Assembly: GCA_964345385.1 (NCBI GenBank)
Contig: CAYFQM010000032.1
Coordinates: forward strand, 1-5,865
Direction: 5' to 3'
DNA: 5,865 nucleotides
DNA from: CAG-1000 sp964345385
GTDB taxonomy: Bacteria > Bacillota_I > Bacilli_A > RF39 > UBA660
Part shown: positions 1 to 5,390 of the stretch, piece after piece
How the letters are laid out: each line of letters opens with the position of its first letter
How positions within the stretch are numbered: the first letter of the stretch is position 1
The notes under the pieces: model-generated
The model's database searches: none
Seen by the model: the letters and a program-made list of their open reading frames with translations, nothing else
What the model was told of the DNA's origin: nothing
Translations under genes and position numbers: made by a program

Positions 1-12
1 AATGGGAACTGA
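1..12 (+). CDS. Possible 3' end of an upstream gene (partial)
   Basis: Read from base 1 the frame is Asn-Gly-Asn followed by TGA at 10-12. That stop shares its last base with the ATG at 12-14 (a TGATG junction), the usual arrangement of translationally coupled genes. Only three codons are visible, so nothing can be said about the product, and the frame could be non-coding. The inference rests on the stop-start overlap alone. Confidence 0.3.
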   Translation, partial: NGN

Positions 13-260
13 TGGAAAAATATTCTCAATATAAAAGAGATGATTTTCCTAGAGGTAAAGCTTTGGATTTGTATTGGGAAAATTATATTGATTCTTTAAT
101 AAAACAAACAGATTATTTTGATAGAGAAGCAGAAGAATACTTTTATTATATCTCTAAAGGACAAATAGACGCTGAGGAAGTGTTTTCTATTTTAGATAAT
201 GTTTCGTTAGCTAAAGAAAATGCTAAAGTATTAACTCTTAGCAGGAATAAAACATATTGA
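12..260 (+). CDS. Small uncharacterised protein, 82 residues
   Basis: I do not recognise this protein. It is soluble-looking, with no signal peptide or membrane segment, and is rich in Tyr, Asp, Glu and Lys, with long stretches that look helical (about residues 20-50 and 54-75). A conspicuous motif is DDFPRGKALDLYWENY near residues 15-30; no Cys or His metal site is visible. The ATG at 12 overlaps a TGA in another frame, suggesting coupling to a gene outside the window. However, the same reading frame is open to the window edge (codons Trp-Glu-Leu precede the ATG), so it could instead be the C-terminal part of a longer protein. Only a weak GGGA lies upstream as a ribosome binding site. It ends in TGA, and that stop overlaps the -35 element of the next gene's promoter, so it belongs to a transcription unit separate from the kinase. 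Confidence 0.6.
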   Translation: MEKYSQYKRDDFPRGKALDLYWENYIDSLIKQTDYFDREAEEYFYYISKGQIDAEEVFSILDNVSLAKENAKVLTLSRNKTY

Positions 261-286
261 TTTTTAAGTATAAAAAATGTTATAAT
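257..286 (+). promoter_or_regulatory. Predicted SigA-type promoter for the sensor kinase
   Basis: A -35 of TTGATT (257-262) and a perfect -10 TATAAT (281-286) are separated by 18 bp, with a TG dinucleotide at 278-279 giving an extended -10. Transcription would start near 293, leaving a leader of only about 17 nt before the kinase ATG at 310. The -35 overlaps the stop codon of the small upstream gene. Confidence 0.7.
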
Positions 287-309
287 CACTATGAAAGTAG
301 TGATTTTTT
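284..309 (+). repeat. Inverted repeat with T-tract between promoter and kinase start
   Basis: AATCACTA (284-291) and TAGTGATT (298-305) are perfect reverse complements around a 6-nt spacer (292-297); Ts continue to 309, immediately before the ATG at 310. The left arm overlaps the last three bases of the -10. Three readings are possible: an operator for a dimeric regulator, a weak intrinsic terminator for the upstream gene (only two G-C pairs), or chance in AT-rich DNA. A transcript starting near 293 would contain only the right arm, so a hairpin in the kinase's own mRNA is unlikely. In read-through RNA from upstream the full hairpin could form. Confidence 0.45.
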
Positions 310-2184
310 ATGTCTTTAGAATTTGAAATTCCATTAGTAGCACTTATATTTACGCTTTTAATAAATATTGTTTACTTTAGTAAAAAAAATATAAAGCTTA
401 TAGAAAACAAATATTATGAAGTTATATTAATATGCTCTTTAATCGCGGCAATTTTACATACAATAATTCATTTTATTGCTGCAACAAATACATTGGAAGT
501 ATTAAATGAAACATATTACCCTTTTATAAATTTTGTCAACAAAATATTAGCTGTTTTATTTGCTATTGTTTTTACATCTTTTTTTAATTATATTCTCTTA
601 ATAACTAAAGAAAATTTAAAAAACAAAATAAAACAAATTATAGTTGGAAATTTGATTTTCATAATTATTTTTTCTATTATTATTTCTTTTACAAACATAA
701 AAATAATTAGGATAGGCTTAGTAACCAATGTAATAGGCGCTACGGCAGATTATACTTTTATAGTTGTAGCTGTTATGTTAATTTTATCATTTGTTATTTC
801 AATTGTTAATTATAAAAAAATAGATAAAAGATATTATCCAATATTTTTGATTATTATTATAGCGATTATTTTTTATATTATTGCTTTATCTTTTCCGGGG
901 ATTTTATTATATAATATTTTATTAACGTTAATAGATTATATCATGTATTTTACTATAGAAAATCCAGATATGCACATGATAACTCAACTTGAAATAGCTA
1001 AAGATCAAGCAGAAAAAGCGAATCGAGCAAAAACTGATTTTTTAAGTAGTATGTCTCATGAAATAAGAACTCCTTTAAATGCAATAGTGGGTTTTAGTGA
1101 AGATATACAAAGTTTAAAAGATAAAGCTGATCCTAGGATATTAGAAGATGCTGATTATATATTACAAGCATCAAAAACGTTGTTAGAAATAGTTGGCAAT
1201 ATTTTAGATATAAATAAAATAGAATCTAATAAAATGGAAATAGTATTATCAAAGTATCATTTTGTAGAAGAAATAGAAACATTATCAAGGCTTCTTTCAA
1301 CTAAAATAAGTGAAAAAAATATTAGTTTTAAAGTGGATTTGGCTGAAGATATACCATATGAATTAATTGGAGATAAATCAAAAGTAAAAGCAATAATAAA
1401 TAATTTATTAGCTAACGCTATTAAATATACAGATAGAGGAGAAATAGTTTTAACTTGTAAATGTATAAATGAAAAAGATATATGTAATTTAATAATAAGT
1501 GTTAAAGATACTGGAAGAGGAATAAAGTCAGATAACATAAATAAGTTGTTTTCAAAGTTTGAAAGGTTAGATATAGAAAAAGATACAACAGTTGAAGGAA
1601 CTGGTCTTGGATTAGCTATAACAAAGAGTTTTGTTGATATGATTGGTGGGACTATAAATGTACAATCTCAATTTGGAGAGGGTTCATTATTTGTAGTAAA
1701 TATTCCTCAAAAGATAAGTAAATTATCAAAACCTATGACAGAAGAAGAGTTAATGAATACTGCATATAAATTAAAAGTAAAAGATGAATTAAATAAAGAA
1801 TTATTAGGTTTTGGAAATAAAAGAATCTTAATAGTAGATGATAATAAATTAAATATTAAAGTAGCTAGAAGAGCACTTCAAGACTTTAATTTTGAAATTG
1901 ATGAATGTTATGATGGGGAAGAGTGTTTAAATAAAATTAAAGTAGGAAATGAATATGACTTAATATTAATGGATATAATGATGCCTAATATGAGGGGAGA
2001 AGTATGCTATAAAAGGTTAAAAGAAAATCCCAACTTTAATATACCAACAATAGCACTAACCGCAGATGCAATTGAAGGATCAAAAGAAAAATATTTATCA
2101 TTAGGTTTTATTGATTATATAGCTAAGCCATTTAGTAAAGACCAAATAAAAGAAAAACTTAATAAAATATTTAAAAATAAGTAA
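310..2184 (+). CDS. Membrane-bound hybrid sensor histidine kinase/response regulator
   Basis: A 624-residue two-component hybrid kinase that should autophosphorylate on histidine and pass the phosphate to its own receiver. The N-terminal ~215 residues are a hydrophobic sensor with about seven predicted membrane helices (roughly 7-27, 38-58, 73-95, 106-128, 147-168, 177-195, 197-215). A short helical linker (about 221-245) leads straight into HisKA with no PAS or HAMP domain. The H-box is SHEIRTPL with phospho-acceptor H250. The HATPase domain shows an N-box (NNLLANAIKYT, N365/N369), G1 (DTGRGI, 400-405), F-box (FSKFERL, 414-420) and G2 (GTGLGLAI, 430-437). The receiver (about 504-620) has the acidic pair D510/D511, phospho-acceptor D555 in LMDIMMP, T584 and K606, so all catalytic residues are present. 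There is no DNA-binding or HPt domain, so output must go through another protein. The start is bounded by an in-frame TGA at 301-303 and the next Met is residue 156. There is no GGAGG-like site before the ATG, unlike the other large genes here, suggesting low translation. The ligand cannot be read from the sequence. Confidence 0.93.
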   Translation: MSLEFEIPLVALIFTLLINIVYFSKKNIKLIENKYYEVILICSLIAAILHTIIHFIAATNTLEVLNETYYPFINFVNKILAVLFAIVFTSFFNYILLITKENLKNKIKQIIVGNLIFIIIFSIIISFTNIKIIRIGLVTNVIGATADYTFIVVAVMLILSFVISIVNYKKIDKRYYPIFLIIIIAIIFYIIALSFPGILLYNILLTLIDYIMYFTIENPDMHMITQLEIAKDQAEKANRAKTDFLSSMSHEIRTPLNAIVGFSEDIQSLKDKADPRILEDADYILQASKTLLEIVGNILDINKIESNKMEIVLSKYHFVEEIETLSRLLSTKISEKNISFKVDLAEDIPYELIGDKSKVKAIINNLLANAIKYTDRGEIVLTCKCINEKDICNLIISVKDTGRGIKSDNINKLFSKFERLDIEKDTTVEGTGLGLAITKSFVDMIGGTINVQSQFGEGSLFVVNIPQKISKLSKPMTEEELMNTAYKLKVKDELNKELLGFGNKRILIVDDNKLNIKVARRALQDFNFEIDECYDGEECLNKIKVGNEYDLILMDIMMPNMRGEVCYKRLKENPNFNIPTIALTADAIEGSKEKYLSLGFIDYIAKPFSKDQIKEKLNKIFKNK

Positions 2185-2191
2185 TAAAAGA

Positions 2192-2220
2192 TTGACAAGT
2201 AATATATAAAATGATATTAT
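2192..2220 (+). promoter_or_regulatory. Predicted strong promoter of the str operon
   Basis: A perfect -35 TTGACA (2192-2197) is followed 17 bp later by the -10 TATTAT (2215-2220), with TG at 2212-2213 forming an extended -10. It begins only seven bases after the kinase stop codon. Transcription should start near 2227, giving a leader of about 77 nt ahead of rpsL. A near-consensus promoter fits a ribosomal protein operon. Confidence 0.85.
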
Positions 2221-2231
2221 TTAATAGATTT

Positions 2232-2251
2232 GGGTTTTCGTAAGAAAACTC
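2232..2251 (+). promoter_or_regulatory. 5'-terminal stem-loop in the str leader, GNRA-type loop
   Basis: GGGTTTTC (2232-2239) pairs with GAAAACTC (2244-2251), eight pairs including one G-U, closed by a GTAA tetraloop (GNRA class). It begins about five nt from the predicted transcript start. Only three Ts follow, so it is not a canonical terminator. A stabilising 5' hairpin or a regulatory element is the more likely role; this is inference. Confidence 0.6.
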
Positions 2252-2267
2252 TTTAAAATAACAAATA

Positions 2268-2291
2268 TGATACACCTGGTATTGTGTATTA
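2268..2291 (+). promoter_or_regulatory. Second leader stem-loop just upstream of the rpsL ribosome binding site
   Basis: TGATACAC (2268-2275) pairs with GTGTATTA (2284-2291), eight pairs with one G-U, around an 8-nt loop (2276-2283). The 3' arm ends one base before the AAAGGAG ribosome binding site (2293-2299), so a change in this structure could alter access to it. It may be a binding site for a ribosomal protein acting as translational repressor, but no known leader family was recognised. Confidence 0.5.
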
Positions 2292-2303
2292 GAAAGGAGA
2301 CTT

Positions 2304-2714
2304 ATGTCAACAATAAATCAGTTAATCAGAAAAGGAAGAAAAGATAAAACTAGAAAGAGTAAAAGCCCAGTTTTAGGTATTGGTTATAACTCAAAAGATA
2401 GAATTAGAACAAAAAATCCATCACCACAAATGAGAGGAGTATGTGTTCGTGTTTCAACTAAAACTCCTAAAAAACCTAACTCAGCTTTAAGAAAAGTAGC
2501 AAGAGTTAAGTTAAGTAATGGGATGGAAGTAACTTGTTATATTGCAGGTGAAGGACATAATTTACAAGAACATAGCGTTGTATTAATACGTGGTGGTCGT
2601 GTTAAAGATTTAATTGGTGTTCGTTATCATATAGTTCGTGGTACTTTAGATACTGCAGGTATTGAAAAAAGACGCCAAGGTAGAAGTAAATATGGTACTA
2701 AGAGACCAAGATAA
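2304..2714 (+). CDS. rpsL: 30S ribosomal protein S12
   Basis: S12 lies at the decoding centre of the 30S subunit, controls tRNA selection accuracy and contacts EF-G domain III. The protein has 136 residues, the long Firmicutes form (E. coli has 124; the extra residues lie around 23-38). Family signatures are TINQLIRKGR at the start, TPKKPNSALRK (54-64), GEGHNLQEHSVVLIRGGRVKD (82-102) and the C-terminal RSKYGTKRP. K56 and K101 match E. coli K43 and K88, the main streptomycin-resistance positions, and are wild type; D102 matches the RimO-modified Asp (D89). Oddities: I104 replaces the conserved Pro of KDLPG (E. coli P91), M43 replaces Lys in SPQKRG, and V48 replaces Thr in VCTRV. The ribosome binding site AAAGGAG (2293-2299) is close to the ATG. 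It is the first gene of the str unit, 27 nt before rpsG. Arg codons change from AGA in the first third to mainly CGT later. Confidence 0.98.
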   Translation: MSTINQLIRKGRKDKTRKSKSPVLGIGYNSKDRIRTKNPSPQMRGVCVRVSTKTPKKPNSALRKVARVKLSNGMEVTCYIAGEGHNLQEHSVVLIRGGRVKDLIGVRYHIVRGTLDTAGIEKRRQGRSKYGTKRPR

Positions 2715-2741
2715 TTTGAAGTAAGAAAGGAGAAATAAATT

Positions 2742-3209
2742 ATGCGTAAAAGACAAGCACCAAAAAGAGATATTTTAGTAGATCCAATATATAATTCAAA
2801 AATGGTTACTAAGTTAATTAATCAAATTATGAATGATGGAAAAAGAGAAACTGCTCAAAAGATACTTTATGACGCATTTGATATAGTTAAAGAAAAGACT
2901 GGAAAAGAACCAATGGAAGTATTTGAAAAAGCTTTTGAAAATATTAAACCAGTTTTAGAAATTAAAAGTAGAAGAGTTGGTGGAAGTAGTTATTCAGTTC
3001 CAGTTGAAGTAAGAGAAGAAAGAGCTAATGCATTAGTATTAAGATGGTTAGTTCAATATGCAAAAAATAGAAATGGAAAAGGAATGGCCGAAAAATTAGC
3101 GTTTGAAATAATTGATGCAGCTGAAGGAACAGGTGGAGCAGTTAAAAAACGTGAAGATACACATAAGATGGCTGAAGCAAATAAAGCATTTGCTCATTAT
3201 AGATGGTAA
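2742..3209 (+). CDS. rpsG: 30S ribosomal protein S7
   Basis: S7 binds the 3' major domain of 16S rRNA, nucleates assembly of the 30S head and lines the E-site mRNA exit. The 155-residue length is normal. Signatures are DPIYNSKMVTKLINQIM (14-30), SRRVGG (76-81), VPVEVR (86-91) and the near-invariant C-terminus VKKREDTHKMAEANKAFAHY before the final Arg-Trp. Differences from common forms include S85 where the beta-hairpin usually has Gln (GGxxYQVPVEV) and A95 in place of a usual Arg (ERANAL against RRNAL in E. coli). A strong site AAAGGAG (2726-2732) lies nine bases before the ATG. In E. coli S7 represses its operon by binding a roughly 100-nt rpsL-rpsG spacer. Here the spacer is only 27 nt, so that site cannot exist in the same form. 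Confidence 0.98.
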   Translation: MRKRQAPKRDILVDPIYNSKMVTKLINQIMNDGKRETAQKILYDAFDIVKEKTGKEPMEVFEKAFENIKPVLEIKSRRVGGSSYSVPVEVREERANALVLRWLVQYAKNRNGKGMAEKLAFEIIDAAEGTGGAVKKREDTHKMAEANKAFAHYRW

Positions 3210-3224
3210 GAAAGGAATAAGATT

Positions 3225-5297
3225 ATGGCAAGAGATGTTACAATAGATAAAATTCGTAATATAGGTATTATGGCTCATATTGATGCTGGAAAAACAACTA
3301 CAACTGAAAGAATTTTATTCCTAGCAGGAAACATTCATAAAGTTGGTGAAACACATGATGGTGCTTCACAAATGGACTGGATGGATCAAGAAAAGGAAAG
3401 AGGAATCACTATTACTAGTGCTGCAACTACAGTACACTGGAAAGGTTATAGATTAAATATTATAGATACTCCAGGTCATGTAGATTTTACAATTGAAGTT
3501 GAAAGAAGTTTAAGAGTATTAGATGGAGCTATTGCACTTTTAGATGCACAAGCAGGAGTAGAAACTCAAACAGAACAAGTTTGGAGACAAGCAGATGAAT
3601 ATAAAGTTCCTAGAATGATATGTGCTAATAAAATGGAAAAAATAGGTGCAAATTTTTATGAATCATTAGAATCTATTAAAAATAGATTATCTAGTAATGC
3701 AGCTCCTATTGTACTTCCAATTGGAGCAGAAGACCATTATACTGGATATGTAGATTTAGTAGAATTAAAAGCATATGAATACGATGGAACAAAAGCACAA
3801 GAATTAAAAGAAATAGCTATTCCAGAAGATATGAAAGAAGTAGTAGATAAATATAGAAATATATTAATTGAAGCAGTAGCTGATTATGATGATGAATTAA
3901 TGATGGAATATTTAGAAGGAAATGAAATAAAAACTGAATCATTAAAACAATCAATAAGAAAAGCTACATTATCAGTTAATTTCTTCCCAGTACTATGTTC
4001 TGATGCATTAGGTGATAAAGGAACAAGAGCGTTATTAGATGCAGTAATAGATTACCTTCCTTCACCAGTAGATATTGAATCAGTTAAGGGAGTGGATTTA
4101 AAAGATAATCCTATTGAAAGAAAAGCTAGCGATAATGAACCATTTTCTGCATTAGCATTTAAAGTAATGAATGATCCATTTGTAGGAAATCTAACATTCT
4201 TTAGAGTATACTCAGGAGTATTAAAATCAGGAAGTTATATAATAAATACAAATACAGGAGAAAAAGAAAGAATAGGAAGAATTCTTCAAATGCATGCTAA
4301 TCAAAGAAAAGAAATATCTGAAGTATATGCAGGAGAAATAGCGGCTGCAGTAGGTCTTAAAGATACAACTACAGGAGATACATTATGTTATGAAAAATCA
4401 CAAGTAATATTAGAAAAAATGATATTTCCAGAACCTGTTATTGAACTAGCTATTGAACCTAATTCAAAAGCAGATCAAGAAAAGATGTCTATTGCATTAC
4501 AAAAATTAGCAAAAGAAGACCCATCATTTAAAGCTAAAACAGATCATGAAACAGGACAAGTTATCATAGCTGGAATGAGAGAACTTCATTTAGATGTTTT
4601 AGTAGATAGAATGAAAAGAGAGTTTGGAGTAGAAGCTAATGTTGGAAAACCACAAGTTGCTTATAGAGAAACTATTAAAACTACTGCAGAATGTGAAGGT
4701 AAATATATTAAACAATCAGGTGGACGTGGACAATATGGACATGTATGGGTTAAATTCGAACCTAACCCTGATAAAGGATATGAATTTGTTGATGCAGTAG
4801 TTGGAGGAGTAGTTCCAAGAGAATATATTCCAGTAGTAGATAAAGGACTTCAAGAAGCATTAGCAGGAGGAGTACTTGCAGGTTATCCAATGGTAGATGT
4901 TAAATGTACTTTATTTGATGGATCATATCATGATGTGGACTCAAATGAACTAGCATTTAAAATAGCTGCTTCAATGTCATTAAAAGAAGCTAAAAATAAA
5001 TGTAATCCCACATTACTTGAACCAATAATGAAAGTAGATGTAGTAGTTCCAGAAGAATTTATGGGAACAGTTATTGGAGATTTAACAAGTAGAAGAGGAA
5101 AACCACTTGGTAATGAATCAAGAGGCAAAAATATATGTATTACTGCGATGGTACCACTTTCAGAAATGTTTGGGTATACTACTGCATTAAGAAGTAATAC
5201 ACAAGGAAGAGGAACTTCTCAAATGTTCTTTGATCATTATGAAGAAGTACCTAAATCTATCGCAGAAGAAATAATAAATCAAAATAGTGTTAATTAA
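3225..5297 (+). CDS. fusA: Elongation factor G (translocation GTPase)
   Basis: EF-G catalyses GTP-driven movement of tRNAs and mRNA through the ribosome and, with RRF, recycles ribosomes. The 690 residues are full length. In order: domain G (1 to about 285) with P-loop AHIDAGKT (17-24), switch I with RGITITSAAT (59-68) and G3 DTPGH (81-85); domain II with EPFSALAFKVMNDPFVG and GRILQMHANQR; domain III with SKADQEKM and ELHLD; domain IV with SGGRGQYGHVW and the tip GSYHDVDS; domain V with EPIMKV, LTSRRG and SEMFGYTTALRSNTQGRGT. Unusual points: G4 reads NKME (135-138) instead of NKxD, G5 reads CSDAL (258-262) instead of CGSAF, and R452 replaces Gly in GMGELHLD. Nothing else suggests decay, and operon position argues that this is the main EF-G rather than a paralogue. 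AAAGGA (3211-3216) is the ribosome binding site, directly after the rpsG stop. Arg is almost always AGA (27 of 29). Confidence 0.98.
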   Translation: MARDVTIDKIRNIGIMAHIDAGKTTTTERILFLAGNIHKVGETHDGASQMDWMDQEKERGITITSAATTVHWKGYRLNIIDTPGHVDFTIEVERSLRVLDGAIALLDAQAGVETQTEQVWRQADEYKVPRMICANKMEKIGANFYESLESIKNRLSSNAAPIVLPIGAEDHYTGYVDLVELKAYEYDGTKAQELKEIAIPEDMKEVVDKYRNILIEAVADYDDELMMEYLEGNEIKTESLKQSIRKATLSVNFFPVLCSDALGDKGTRALLDAVIDYLPSPVDIESVKGVDLKDNPIERKASDNEPFSALAFKVMNDPFVGNLTFFRVYSGVLKSGSYIINTNTGEKERIGRILQMHANQRKEISEVYAGEIAAAVGLKDTTTGDTLCYEKSQVILEKMIFPEPVIELAIEPNSKADQEKMSIALQKLAKEDPSFKAKTDHETGQVIIAGMRELHLDVLVDRMKREFGVEANVGKPQVAYRETIKTTAECEGKYIKQSGGRGQYGHVWVKFEPNPDKGYEFVDAVVGGVVPREYIPVVDKGLQEALAGGVLAGYPMVDVKCTLFDGSYHDVDSNELAFKIAASMSLKEAKNKCNPTLLEPIMKVDVVVPEEFMGTVIGDLTSRRGKPLGNESRGKNICITAMVPLSEMFGYTTALRSNTQGRGTSQMFFDHYEEVPKSIAEEIINQNSVN

Positions 5298-5298
5298 A

Positions 5299-5314
5299 AA
5301 AACTATTTAGTTTT
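5299..5314 (+). repeat. Small AT-rich hairpin just after fusA
   Basis: AAAACT (5299-5304) and AGTTTT (5309-5314) are perfect inverted repeats with a 4-nt loop. With one G-C pair and no separate T-tract it is a poor intrinsic terminator, although it sits where one would be expected, two bases after the fusA stop. Some read-through into tuf is likely. Confidence 0.3.
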
Positions 5315-5329
5315 GCAAAAATGTTATTT

Positions 5330-5352
5330 ATACTTGAAATTGTTTTAAGTAT
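5330..5352 (+). repeat. Inverted repeat spanning the -35 region of the tuf promoter
   Basis: ATACTTGAAA (5330-5339) pairs with TTTTAAGTAT (5343-5352) over ten positions (one G-U) with a 3-nt loop. The left arm contains the -35 TTGAAA (5334-5339) and the right arm lies in the spacer. Being upstream of the predicted transcript start it would act as DNA (operator-like) on the tuf promoter, or as an RNA hairpin only in transcripts reading through from fusA. Confidence 0.5.
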
Positions 5353-5362
5353 TAGATAAAAT
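5334..5362 (+). promoter_or_regulatory. Predicted promoter driving tuf
   Basis: TTGAAA (5334-5339) and TAAAAT (5357-5362) are separated by an ideal 17 bp; each differs from consensus at one position. Start of transcription would be near 5369, leaving about 22 nt to the tuf ATG with the AGGAGG site inside it. An alternative -10, TATATT (5362-5367), pairs only with a poor -35. Confidence 0.65.
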
Positions 5363-5390
5363 ATATTTATGAAAAAAGGAGGAATTTAAA

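Noticed and set aside
2..34. Ten codons open from an ATG at base 2 in the second frame
   Set aside because: It ends at TAA 32-34 with no coding signature and conflicts with the better-supported frame starting at 12.
291..326. An 11-codon frame overlapping the kinase start that could be a leader peptide
   Set aside because: The predicted transcript begins at about 293, after its ATG, and it has no ribosome binding site or regulatory codon pattern.
258..326. Reading TGA as tryptophan, which would extend the small gene past 260
   Set aside because: The Trp codons checked in S7 and EF-G are all TGG, and the TGA at 258-260 is followed by a good promoter and a new gene, so the standard code fits.
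1257..1538. Minus-strand open frame of 93 codons inside the kinase gene
   Set aside because: It lies wholly opposite the conserved HisKA/HATPase coding region, has no recognisable protein features and is explained by the codon bias of the sense gene.
2232..2254. First str leader hairpin as an intrinsic terminator or attenuator
   Set aside because: Only three Ts follow the stem, and it sits about 5 nt from the predicted transcript start in a constitutively needed operon; a stabilising or regulatory hairpin fits better.
3096..3278. Minus-strand open frame of 60 codons across the rpsG-fusA junction
   Set aside because: It is antisense to the highly conserved S7 C-terminus and EF-G N-terminus, with no plausible product.
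4928..5128. Minus-strand open frame of 66 codons inside fusA
   Set aside because: It is antisense to conserved EF-G domains IV and V, with no supporting signal.
3225..5297. Classification as a TetM-type ribosomal protection protein or secondary EF-G paralogue because of the odd G4/G5 motifs
   Set aside because: Domain IV and V motifs such as GSYHDVDS and SEMFGYTTALRSNTQGRGT are those of canonical EF-G, and the gene is in its standard place between rpsG and tuf.
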